Shown one piece after another: positions 1 through 11,500 of a stretch of 64,000 nt of DNA. The translations under genes and the position numbers were made by a program. The DNA comes from Ostrinia nubilalis (taxonomy: Eukaryota; Arthropoda; Insecta; Lepidoptera; Crambidae), in contig NC_087105.1 of assembly GCF_963855985.1 (NCBI RefSeq), positions 1,366,501 to 1,430,500 on the forward strand. The letters are read 5' to 3'. Below the pieces are notes generated by a model. It was not told the DNA's origin. It saw nothing but the letters and a program-made list of their open reading frames with translations, and did no database searches. Positions within the stretch are counted from its first letter, which is position 1; the number at the start of each line of letters is the position of its first letter.

Positions 1-102
1 AAGTCCAGGTAAACCTGGAGAGATGGCAACCCTAGATATGGATAAACTAACAACTGAATACCTTATTATTGCTGTAAATTAATATTCTTAAATATTACTC
101 AC

Positions 103-715
103 CAGGTGTATCCAACATGAATATAGTAGGGTCATTATTGATCCTCATTTTGGTCATCAGACTTCTAGTCACCCCAGCCACTGCCCCTACAGGTAAAGCA
201 TGTCTCACACTCATGTTTTTCGACCGCATCATATTTATCAATGATGATTTCCCAACATTTGGCACTCCGATGATCATTACATTGTAATCTGACTCTTCTG
301 TCCTATTATATCTATTTGAGTTTTTAATCAGGTCGACCATGAGAGGCCTCAACATCTTCAATCCAAGGCAATGTTGGTCTTTACTGTTCGTATACACTAC
401 ATGCTCTATATTTTGTTCTGCTTTTAACTGGTCTTTTATTTTGGGAATTAATGACTTCATAGTCAGATCCATTTTATTCAGGACCAATATGTGGGGTTTA
501 GCACCTGTTACGGTCTTCGTAAATATGGGATTTCTGCCAGTGAAGGGTATTCTGGCGTCGTGAACTTCGATGACACAGTCTACGCTCGTTAACTTGCGCT
601 GCATTTGCTTCAGACCCTTGTTCATGTGGCCAGGGAACCACCTGAGCAAATCCTTGCTTATGTACGGACATTTTTTACGAAAATTGTAAGCAGCCGCGTC
701 AAATTTCGTTGCCAT
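103..715 (-). CDS. MTG1: MTG1 mitochondrial ribosome-associated GTPase, first coding exon (partial gene)
   Basis: First 204 codons of a YlqF/MTG1-type GTPase, which in this family binds the mitochondrial large ribosomal subunit during late assembly. The G motifs occur in the circularly permuted order of the family: DARIPFTGRNP near residues 53-63, G4 NKMD at 80-83, G5-like TNSK at 109-112, P-loop GVPNVGKSS at 150-158 and G3 DTPG at 202-205. The exon ends just after the DTP codons at a GTGAGT donor (plus-strand 97-102), so the remaining exons lie left of the window. The ATG at 715 gives an N-terminus rich in basic and aromatic residues and poor in acidic ones, compatible with mitochondrial import. 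Divergently arranged with RSPH4A. The family call is secure; everything after the first exon is unseen. Confidence 0.93.
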
Positions 716-764
716 TTCGCGATTTTGTTGCTATTGTTTTGATTTGTTTTTGAGGTTATCTTAC

Positions 765-915
765 CAGCAGATGTTATAATTTTAAGAAGAACATTGGGAT
801 TGTCCGATGGATTTATTTTTTGGTGTAGTAGATCATTCACAAACACTTTTAAACTTCCTACAGCGCTAAAATAAATAGAAAAATCAAGTTGAAAATTAAA
901 TAACCTCTTTGACAT
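765..915 (-). other. exon-like open segment upstream of MTG1, not recognised
   Basis: On the minus strand an ATG at 915 opens 50 codons that run into a good donor (GTAAGA, plus-strand 759-764). The tail of the peptide (…VFVNDLLHQKINPSD…) looks protein-like, but I cannot assign it. An alternative left boundary is a pyrimidine-rich acceptor TTTATTTTAG ending at 866, which would make the exon 765-865. The MTG1 ATG lies only about 50 nt beyond the donor, so this may be an alternative upstream exon of MTG1, an exon of an overlapping gene, or chance. Confidence 0.25.
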
Positions 916-954
916 TCAAGTCCAAAACACAAATTTTGACGTTTCGCAACGGAT

Positions 955-1713
955 CAGTGTTGCCAGTCGGGTCTTGTCAGAAATTACCAAAAATATAAAA
1001 AAAAGTAACCTTTTTGAATAAAAAGTAACCTTCATACGGGGGGGGGGGGGGGGTGCGGAGCGATTGTGTAAGGTTGTTCATGTATGGAAAATGAATACAA
1101 TTGATCATCAATCGTTTACCTGAATTCGAAATTTTGACCATTCCATGACGACTGAAAAGTTACCGGTACATAAAAACGTTTCATGGATTTGCGTTTTATT
1201 ATCGAAAAACAATCGCTAAAACTCATTTTTTTAAACAAATAATAAATCAAATTCATGTTTAAATGCATCATCATCATCATCATCAGCCCTTTACAGTCCA
1301 CTGCTGGACTATGAGCCTCCTCCACTATAGTGGAGGGTTTTGCCATAATCTCCACGCTAGGCAGGCGGGTTGGAGATCGCAGTTTAAAAGATTGATGTTT
1401 TTCAGAGAGCGCTGCTGCCCATTCTCTGTTTGATGTGTAGTCCCTAAGTCGCCTCTTACGACACCCGCGGGAAGAGTAGGGGTTGGTGACAAATGTATTC
1501 TACTCTGCCGTCACCACACGGCTTTAAATGCAGTTTGACATAATTTTTAAATTGTCACTATTAATATTTTTTACTGAATAGCCTGTAAAAGTTAATTCTA
1601 CAAATTCTGAAAAATCACCTAAAAGTAACCTTTTCATTAGTGTAACCTAAAAGTAACCAATGCAGTTCAAAAGTAACCTAAAAGGTTACAAAAGTAACCT
1701 TCTGGCAACACTG
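955..1713. mobile_element. TIR element with subterminal AAGTAACC repeats
   Basis: The ends are 12-bp inverted repeats, CAGTGTTGCCAG at 955-966 and its complement at 1702-1713. The hexamer ACGGAT stands next to both ends (949-954 and 1715-1720), a possible target-site duplication. About eight copies of AAGTAACC lie just inside both ends (about 1000-1040 and 1620-1705), one of them inverted. A G-run (about 1039-1053) and an inserted retroposon tail (1262-1523) lie inside. No transposase frame is present, so it is non-autonomous; subterminal motif clusters suggest a hAT-like or related superfamily. Confidence 0.55.
1262..1523 (-). mobile_element. lepidopteran retroposon 3' fragment ending in (ATG)n
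   Basis: The segment begins with CATCATCATCATCATCATCA, then 'CCACTGCTGGACTATGAGCC' and ends near 'CCGTCACCACACGGC'. The simple-repeat end and the 'CCACTGCTGGAC' signature match the 3' tails of the retroposon fragments elsewhere in the window, although the body differs. Minus orientation; inserted within the 955-1713 TIR element. No coding capacity. Confidence 0.5.
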
Positions 1714-1949
1714 CACGGATGCATTCGTCTTCGTGTTTATTTTGGTTTTGGTTGCAGAAAGCATTTAAGGTTGAACAATGATATTATATAAAAACAAAAG
1801 CAGATAATGTTATAAGCGCTCGCGCTGTGAATACTCAAATACGTCCCAATTGGGACGTCTTGTGTTTAGTCTTCGTGTGGCCTGCGTCGTGCGCAATCGC
1901 GTGCGTACCACACCGTAAGTTCCTGTGTTCTTACCAAAATAAATAAAAA

Positions 1950-2030
1950 ATGCCATCGTGTGTGTTTCGAAAGTGTACCAATTATGACTCTAAAGTAAAC
2001 AAAATACAAGGGATCTCTTACCACATGTGA
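1950..2030 (+). pseudogene. N-terminal THAP zinc-finger fragment
   Basis: The ATG at 1950 opens 26 codons beginning MPSCVFRKCTNYDSK and ending GISYHM before a stop. This matches the start of a THAP domain: the Cys pair at residues 4 and 9, the basic/polar spacer, and GISYH before the usual FPxDP. The frame breaks at 'CACAT|GTGATT', which could be a donor, so it may be a first exon whose partner is lost, or a relic of a THAP-type transposase or host THAP gene. No second THAP half (Cx2H, AVPTIF) was found before RSPH4A. The segment is short, but the start-to-GISYH spacing is characteristic. Confidence 0.5.
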
Positions 2031-2507
2031 TTATGCAAAATTATTTAGTATTTATATTTTCAATTATTTATGCAAACAATCAAGACGCCATGCGCCATGT
2101 TCAAGTTAAGAAAGAGAAAGCGATCTTGTTTTGACGTTAGAGCGATAAGGATGCATGCGCTGCGGACATAGATTAGTTAGTGCAGAATCGTTAAAACTAT
2201 AGCTATCTCTTTCATTTGCGTGCTATTTCGTATCTTTTGTTTCACTTATCAGTTACATTTGTCAATGTGTGCAATTTGGAATAGCTCGGCACGGATTAAA
2301 ATCGTAATTTCTATGAACGTAACATATCTATAGTTCTATAATATCATTGAGGTTGAAGCAATTTGTTTAATTAAAAACTCAAATGATAAAAATTACGACA
2401 GAACCTGTCACAGTATAGATTTCAAATCAAAACATTATTTTCAGAAATCCACAGTAGAATTGGATTTCTAATTTAATTTACTTTTACTCTCATGTGAAAC
2501 CCTCAAA

Positions 2508-5500
2508 ATGTCGCAAACATTTTTACTGGAGCCGGATATAATAGCCGCAACTGAAAATGTTATGCCAGATCTAAACAATGATTTGGTTCTGGCGAAAAAT
2601 TTCCTGAAGCAGCAATGCGCGGCCACAGGAGACACACTGTAAGTGCTTATTGAAAACATAGAGTAGGTGATATAACCGGGAATCGAACCCGATTATGAAA
2701 CGCTTGCACTAACTATACAGATACGACCACCTAGTGGACGTGGTGCACAAGATCCTGTCGCAGAAGCCGCCGGACGTGGTGGACAGCTTCGAGCAGTACT
2801 CCTGGGAGGTAAAGCAGGAGAAGTTCCGTCCCAACTTCGACCTCCTCAACGACATATACCTATCGCCGCCGCAGCTGTCTATTGTGCGACGCGTTGATGA
2901 AATGTTCAGGGTATGATATAGATTTTTGTGCCCGAAGGTTACCTGTCAGAGAATGCATTACGGCATTAAGTTCGTCATACGTTATATGGCATTAAAGATG
3001 GTGTGAAGTTGTTTCAGACTTAAGTAAATAGATCTGATAGTGACCTAATTAATCGTAGCTTAAATTGAAGGGCTGTAGTTTTTTTCACAGTTTAGTCTGG
3101 GTATCGAAATCCAGAACTTCTGATCAGGAGAATTTGTCAATTCTATAACCAGGAAAGTGGGTTTGTAGAGGCTATAACAGTAGGTACCTACGCTCTTTCT
3201 TTACAGTTAGTTGCCAGCAAGTCCCAAAAGCTGGAAGACATGGGAGAAGAGGAGCAGGAGTTAGATCTAGAAGAAGACAACGTGAAGCCGCGGATCTCGG
3301 ATTTAATCGACCATAACTATTATTTTCGTGAGGTGAGTGACATCAAAGATTACTTAACGCACATCTGCGTTTGCTCGAAGTCGTTACATCCTTCATAATC
3401 ATCTCAAGAATCCCTTTTCTCCCCAAGGATTGTGAAGTTAGCTAACACCTTCAATACCTCTGTATTCTTTCCTTCTTTGGACAGGCTGGTTATGGTCTCC
3501 CAGACAGCGAGTGCTACGCAGTATACATCGCGCTCAACATGCTAGCGATCAAGGAGCCTGTTGCTACCGTTCGGTAAGTTAAATTTTGATACAGCATTCG
3601 TAAAAGCCCCTAAGACCTGATTAACTCAGTCAAGCAGCCCAGAGGTGGTGCAGGGTATTGTTGCACCATAGATAAGAACGAATACCTACCTGGATGCGAG
3701 CGGCGCAGAACCGGTCTTTGTGGAAATTCTTGGGGGAGGCCTTTGTCCAGCAGTGGACGTCTTTCGGCTGAAACGAACGAACGAACCTACTATGCGTTGC
3801 ACACAGATGCAGAGACTAGTGGATGGAGGATGTTATTATGTTAATGATTGCACACGGCTGCTACACGGTCTAGAGAGGCCTCTGACACTGCCTGCTTTAT
3901 GTGAATGAGTTCAACGAATCACGTAGTTCAGCAGGTGTTGCGTGCGAGAATTTAAATAGTCCGAGTCTGTTTAAAGTCGTTGATAATCTTTTGACTTTTC
4001 CAGTTTCTTCGGCAAGATTTATGGTACGAAAGCAAACTATTACGTGGCGGAGACAGATCTGACTATCGAAGAACTCGACAGGAGGATTAGGGTATCTACA
4101 GATATCACTTTTCTTTCAGTATCCCTTTATCTTAAGATTCATCTAAGTATATTGAACAATTTGGCATCAAAACTGAGATATTGATAAAAAAAATATATAA
4201 AATATCTTAAAAGTAGAGAGGTAGGTAATCTATCCAATCCATGTAGCACAAAAGGCGAATATTTGCGACCTACACTGACTGTTAGAAATTATCCAGATTT
4301 TTATTAGACTAGTGCCCGTTTTCACCATCATTCCCTAATTTTTAAGTGATCCCTATAGTAAAACATAACAGGAATTTTGTTTCCAAAGGGTTAATAATTA
4401 GGGATTGATGGTGAAAACGGGCATAGATCTCATTGTTCTATCCTTAATCTCAGGAGTTCGAGATGAAGGACATGCCTGGAGAGGGGGAGGGGGAAGGAGA
4501 GGGTCGCATGCAAGAGGCTGAGGAGCAGAAGGAACTGAGTACGTTTAACTCCTTTTAGTTTCTTCAAACCATCGATTTCAAAATGACGTGCCATCCGCAA
4601 CGAATCGGTTAGGTAGAAATAAAAGATCACCAGACCTCCACAACCCGTTTGGTAAGAGTGGGGAGTATCTTCCATTTGTCTCTCGTAAATTAAATAGGGT
4701 CGGCTTCCTACAGTGTAGAAACAACGGTGATAATGAAATGGTTTATTATACCCCAAAGATCATTTTGGCAGGTGAAAGCTTATGCAGAAAATGACTTTGT
4801 ACACATAACGTCACTGTGGCTTCCAAAGGCAATTTGACGCGTTTTCATTTAGTGGGCGAAGGCGAAGCTCGGGAAGAGAAACCGAAGGAACCAGTGCCTC
4901 CGAAGCTACCTCCAGAACCGGTGTCTACGTGGCAGCCCCCTCCTCCGATACCCGTCGAGCGACCAGGGCAAGGCGTCAATAAAAAGGTTCGAACAGGCTT
5001 CGATTCTTATTCTTATTTATTAATTTAAACTTCTAGCACATTATCATAATCATAGTTCAGTGGCGGACTTAAATCTGGGTGGCATTTTTGATTAATTCAT
5101 TGTGGGTTCCAATCAATTCAAGACACCGGGACCATTCCCACCTTTCGTTATCGCTGCAAGCTGCAATTCCAGGATCTACAGCTTGACTGCCAATAATTTT
5201 ATTGCGATCATCAGGTGTACTGGGTGTGCAACCAGCCAGGCGAACCGTGGATATGCTTGCCAGACCTTATTCCCGAGCAAATCCGCGTGGCGAGGCTCAC
5301 TGTTCGCTGCATGAGCGGAGATCTTGATGCAGAGGTTAGCCAGTAGAACAGCTACAATTTCGTAGGTTCATCTAATAGCTTTAGCCAGATCTATTCCATT
5401 TTGACCACCTGGATGATTGGTGACCCAGGTGATTAAAGTGGACTCCAGGCGACACTTTGGTGTCCTTTGATCACCCAGTGATAATAATAAGTCCACTTTG

Positions 5501-8500
5501 ATCTCCTAGGTAATCTTATCCATCAATTCATGGGTGTTTAAAGGACACCAAAGTGTTGTCTAGAGTCCAATTTGATCACCTGGGTGATCAAATCCAGGTG
5601 ATCAAAGTGGAAAATATTGTAATATTTTCCATGCTTTCAAATCGCTTGGTCTAGGTGCTGAGTTTCCCCCCATTCGAGGGCACAGAACGCAACTTTCTTC
5701 GGGCACAAATCGCGCGCATCGCTGCAGGCAGCTGCGTCTCCCCCCAAGGGTTTTTCACCTTCGGTTCAGGCGAGGAAGAGGAGGATATTGACATGGAAGA
5801 GGGCGGTGGTGAGTGTAAAGGACGAAGCACACTTATCAACCCGGAAACGGGTCGTACCCGTATCAACTCGCGGCGGTCAGTATTCTTTGTGAGAAACTCC
5901 GTACTGCCACACACACTATCCGACCGTAACGTAAACGTCTCGCCTCGTGGCGAAAGGCGATACGGTGTTGATCCCTTTTCGGGATGATAAGTGTGCTATG
6001 ACCTTAATTCTGTAGCTGGAAACTATTGCTTTTTTTAGGATAGGATTGTCACAAATTCTTCTAAGAGCTTATCGTTTCCGAGGTGAACATTCTTACGCTA
6101 TCTTAGAATTCAAGATTGCGATTTCATAATGCATTTATCTCATGCGAAAACTTATCCATCTTGACAGAAATAACTCTTGATGACATCTTATTCTTATCTT
6201 ATTCAGATCCTTGTATCTGCACTATTCTGATTATAGGTGACCTAGACTTCAACCCCAATCCGTTCTACCAGGGGCACACGTTGAAGGACCTCTTGGACCC
6301 CAATCTCACGTACTGGGTGCACCATGGACGTCACATCCTCAAGCAAGGCCGCACCATTTGGTGGAACCCCAATGCTGGGATAGTAAGCAGTTTGTTTTTA
6401 CAAAGATTAAACAGAAATAATATAATAGACTAGCGGCCGCCCGCGACTTCGTACGCGTGGATCCCGTTTTACCCCCTTCATCTATGTTACGCGGTTTAGA
6501 TTTTTTCATACAAATGTTTTTTCCCGCAAACTCCCGTTCCCGTGGGAATTTTGCAATATCCTGTTGTAACTAAGCTTTAAATTTACTAAGGTACCTGCAT
6601 GCCAAAGGACATTGTCAGAAACCGCCTAAAAAACCGCCCAAAAACATTAACCCATCATAATTATTTTCTATTTTTTTTAATACATTAAGCACCCTTTCAT
6701 TCTAATGGACACTTAAGCATTGAAAAATTAAATAAATAAGTCTTTAAACGTTTATTCTATAATACTATTACAACTTCCGGACGTTTTGGTGCGTGGCATG
6801 GTCTAAAACCTATCAAGTTCCATAATTTTTGCCGATAAAATCTGTACGAGGCATTACCGTACTTTATTGCTGGGAGTCCATGTATAGTGATGTTCCTGCG
6901 GCCATCATAGACAATAAAATATCGATTTTGAAAATAAAATAAATCGATTAAACTGCTTTGAAGACTAGATTTGCGTTAAAAGCTAAAAAGATATTGACGC
7001 TATTACAAGAAGCTATCTAAAGTGTCCAACTGGTCGAAGGTCGTAAATAAAATAAAAATAATTAGGACCATAAACTGATATTCATGGTATCATAACTGTA
7101 AAAGTGTCAGAATCCGATGTTGAATCCAATGCCAGTTGAAGTGTGAGAAACATATATATATATATTTTTTATGTGACAGGAGGCAAACGAGCAGACGGAT
7201 CACCTGATATCAACCTAGTATAGTTGCCAGTCTCTCATAATCTATGCCAATGAGGGTTTTCGCGATTGAAAAATCCGCCAGATGGCAATACGTAGACGTG
7301 AGGTCCAAATGCTGCATGATTGGTTATTTTTGACATGACATTGACAGATATCCACCAATCATGCAGCATTTGGACCTCGCGTCTACGTATTGCCATCTCG
7401 CGGATTTTTCAATCGCGAAAACCCTCATTCATAGCACATGTATAATAATAGACCAAATGAACTTTTATAGATTGTGAAAGAGAAGATAAAGATTTTATTA
7501 TTTTATTAAAATCTTGCCACGAGGTAGTTTTTCAGTAGAAACCAGGATTGGATAATCGCTACAGGCAAGTATCAGAACATTTTATAAATATTTTTAATCG
7601 ATTATATCCTTGTGAATCGTTTTAATAAATTGTCATTTTACTTTTTCAATTAAAACTTTTTCAATCCCTAGTCTTGTCAAACTGTCATAATGTCAACAAA
7701 TTATAAATGTCACGTCAGTTGACTCAATTTCAGTCTTCTGTGCGTTTATTGTATTTTTATTTCAATGAAATAGTGCTAAAGGGTTAGTACTAAAACTGAA
7801 AGCCTTTTTTTAGAAAGAAAACCAATGTGGTGCCCTTATTATTCATGCTGTTTGAAAGTTACAAGTCAGTGATACAGAGTTGCCGACATTATAACTCCGT
7901 AGTGATACCATACCAAAGAAGAAGTTTTCCTAAACACTTGTGTTGTTTTTATATGTGATCGAATAAAAAGGATTAATTCTACTGCTCAAATAACTTATCC
8001 CAAGAGACCGAATATAAAAAAAACCTCTCCATAGAAATTATCACCACCACGAGGATGTGAATTTTTTTGAGAATTTGATATTGGTCCTGTAAGAAAAGTA
8101 GTTGTATTTCAGTAGTAGAATCAACCCTTCTTGTTTCATCAGCAAGAGTAACTATAAAAACGCCCTGTAGGTAGGTATTATTAAGCTGAAGAGTTTGTTT
8201 AGTGTCAAAGACTGTCACACAGTGTAATTTAAATTGGCATATTATGATAATGAACATAAAAACTTAAATAAATATGTATGTTAATATTTTTTCTATTTAT
8301 TTATTTTCCCAAAGCTTCACAGTGACAGCTGAAACAGCAATACTGTGGTAAAACTAAACTTGGAACAAACTGTTACAAATAATAATATTTTACAAATTAA
8401 AATAAAACCGCATGTTGCTTTACTTTCTCGTATAGGTAATAAATGTAATTAATGGCTAGATTATTAATGTTACTTTGTTACCCTCAATAGTGAGGAGATC

Positions 8501-11500
8501 TTATAAAATGGTAACCCTGATTTTTATTGTCATTCAAGTGCTCTTTCTTCGCATAGGCTTCTGTGATTTGGCCAAGGGCCACACACATTGCGATAACATT
8601 ATGCGACATTGATTTGACAGCAGCGGAGTGAAGTCTTGCGACTATGCAAAATGATACCCTGTAATCGTAGCGCATACAGACATAGACGGGGCGGGGCACA
8701 TAGCTCGTAGAGCTGATGGCCGCTGGGGCAGGAAAGTTCTTGAGTGGCGACCACGAGCCGAAAGACGTAGCGTGGGCAGGCCTCCCACTAGGTGGACCGA
8801 CGATCTGGTGAAGGTCGCGGGAGGTGCCTGTATGCGAGCGGTGCAGGATCGGTCTTCGTGGAAATCCTTGGGGGAGGCCTTTGTCCAGCAGTGGACGTCT
8901 TTTCGGCTGAAACGAACGAACGAACGATACGTATTACCACTATTTACCAGACATTACTATTTATTGCATACTCGCCGGATTACACGTAGGAGCACGCGCG
9001 TAACAGCTTCGGCCTTGCATTATTATAAGATCTTGTTCCGCCCTGTTACGAACTTCCTCCGTGAGGATATCCCCGCCGAATTCTATGATGAACCTATCAA
9101 AAGTCATATTCTGCAATGTCAACCCACCACAAGGTGGACCGACGACCTGATGAAGGTAGCGGGAAGGCGCTGGATGCAGGCCGCTACCAACCGTGCGATG
9201 TGGAAGTCATTGGGGGAGGCCTATGTTCAGTAGTGGACGTCCTGTGGCTGAAATGATGATGATGATGAAGAAATGAATGAAAATGACAAATCTTCGAACG
9301 TGTATAATACCGTGCCAAAGTAATCATATAATTTTGGCACCTTAATAACTATTGCCGTTTTTGTTGTAAAGATCATGCAGCGCTACTTGCGGATATTATT
9401 GGAAAGAAAACTATGTGGGCTCTAGATCTGAAGCCGCTTTAACGAACACGAAGTGCTCATACAATGCGGCGTATTTTCTTCCAGTCTTTAGTCAGGACTT
9501 TAGTCGAATTAAAACCCCGGTTGAACGTGATATAGCCGCACTAGAATACAATGCTTTTTTGCATAATCGCAAGACTTCGTTCCGGTGTCGACCGAATGTT
9601 ATCATGATGTATGTGGCCCAGGGGTTACCGTAGCCGCTAAGGTTTGAAACTTCTTGCTTAAAATATTGTAGTCTTTGGCATAGACTACGATGGTAGTCAT
9701 GGAGATAGGAGTTTGTTATCTTGTGTCAGATGTAAATGGTGAAAAGAAAACTCATGATTCGTGATATTTTTATGTAATATGTAGGTATTTTATAAAAGTG
9801 GAACCCCGAGTGATCTCCAAAACCCATTCTATTATTATATACGATTCGGCTTCGATATCTATAATACAATAGGAGTTTATTTCATGTGTCAGATGACAAG
9901 GGTGGAAACAACCTACGATTCATGTTGTTTATTTACGTGCAATATGTGGGCATATTATAAAAGTGGAATGCCGAGTTGTATTTCTAAAACTTGTTCTATT
10001 ATTTTATACTATTTGGCTGCGACTCGGCGTGACGACAATACAAAACATTTTTCGCGAATCGGTGTTCATACATTCACACAATACATTAGACGCCATGTTG
10101 TCATAAACGACATATTATAAAATCGCTGTGATTTAATATTCTTAATCATTAATTTTATGGCAAGTGTCCATCAGGAATCATTGTTCTTACACACAGAATC
10201 GTATTATTTCGCTTTCGGGTAGTAATATGTCAAAATTGTTGGTTCTTAGGCGAACAATGTATGGAGAACGAACATTGTCCTTTCAAGCGTCTAACTTAAG
10301 CGGTTTAGATTTTTCATACAAAAGGATTTTCGCTAATTCCCGTTCCCGTGGGAATTTCGGGAATTCCTTTCTTAGTGCACCTCTACGGTACCTAAGCTAC
10401 GTCCCTTCCAAATTTCAAGTGCCTACGTTTAGCCGTTTAGGCTGTGCGTTGATATGTCACTAAGTCAGTCAGTTTCTCCTTTTATATTTAGAGAATAGAT
10501 TTAGATAAGTACAGCATACAAGTGAACCTATGTGCAGTTTTTGGGGTCATCCATTAACACAGGCCTAGCGCGTAAGTGAGTCAGTGCCTAAGATATGGGA
10601 GCGGCACAGAGGGGTGACATTGACATATGACGTGACAAAGCATACGCACTGTCAATCTGAAGCACATCTGAATTCTCGTTGACGTTTGGCATCAGTAAAA
10701 ACACCCTTCCATGCCGCTACCATACCGCAGGCACTAAGGGCCCTCGCCCACGGCGACTTTTTGGAGTGATACTGTCGCGCGTTTCGTAAACTAGCGACAG
10801 CATCGCTATTGACGCGCGTTAGTCGCATTTGTAACGCACTACAGAAGCGATGCCAACGCGCTACAGCAGCGCGACTGTATCGTTGCAAACGCGCGACCGT
10901 GTCGGACGACATCAGGGAGAGAACGGAGGGAGGGTTACTGGATCGCGTTTGCATCGCGACAGAAGCTCGTTTATGTGGGCGAGGGCACACAGCTAGCGAC
11001 CGCATTGCGACTGTATCGATGCGAACGCGTGACAGAATCGCTACTGCATCGCTACAAAAAGTCGCCGTGGGGCTTAAGTCAGTTAGTTAAGCTCTACTAG
11101 ATCTATCCTTTCATACTCGTTCCTAGGAGGAGGGCGTCGAAGAAGAAGAAGACGAAGGCCCTCCCCCCATGGAGCCCGAGTCCGGCCCCCCTCTCTTCAC
11201 CCCCCTATCAGAGGATGCGAGGGTCGAAGGCTTACCAGCTTGGACCCCTCGATGCAGCTCCATTCTCGCGCCGGACCGAGCACTCGCTGTGCTCAGGAGC
11301 AATGTCTGGCCTGGGGCAGTTGCTTACGCAACCTCTGGCAAGTTCGTGACCTTTCTGTTCCCTTTATTAGCTTGAAGGTTACGTAAGTCATGATAGACAA
11401 TTGATTTGCTACCGCGTTGACGTGTGTTAATAATAAACACAGTCGTGCGAACATTCGGTAAATATTTTCCCTTACTTAATTGTAAACACGATAATTTTAA

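Noticed and set aside
1..60. CCAGGTAAACCTGG palindrome at the window edge as a regulatory site
   Set aside because: A similar GGGGAAACCCGGAC…GTCAACCCTAG string at about 14770-14812 suggests a dispersed repeat end.
10652..11090. Overlapping open frames on both strands (up to 117 aa)
   Set aside because: They cover a CpG-rich hairpin MITE; long frames on both strands follow from its composition and symmetry, and there is no domain or splice context.
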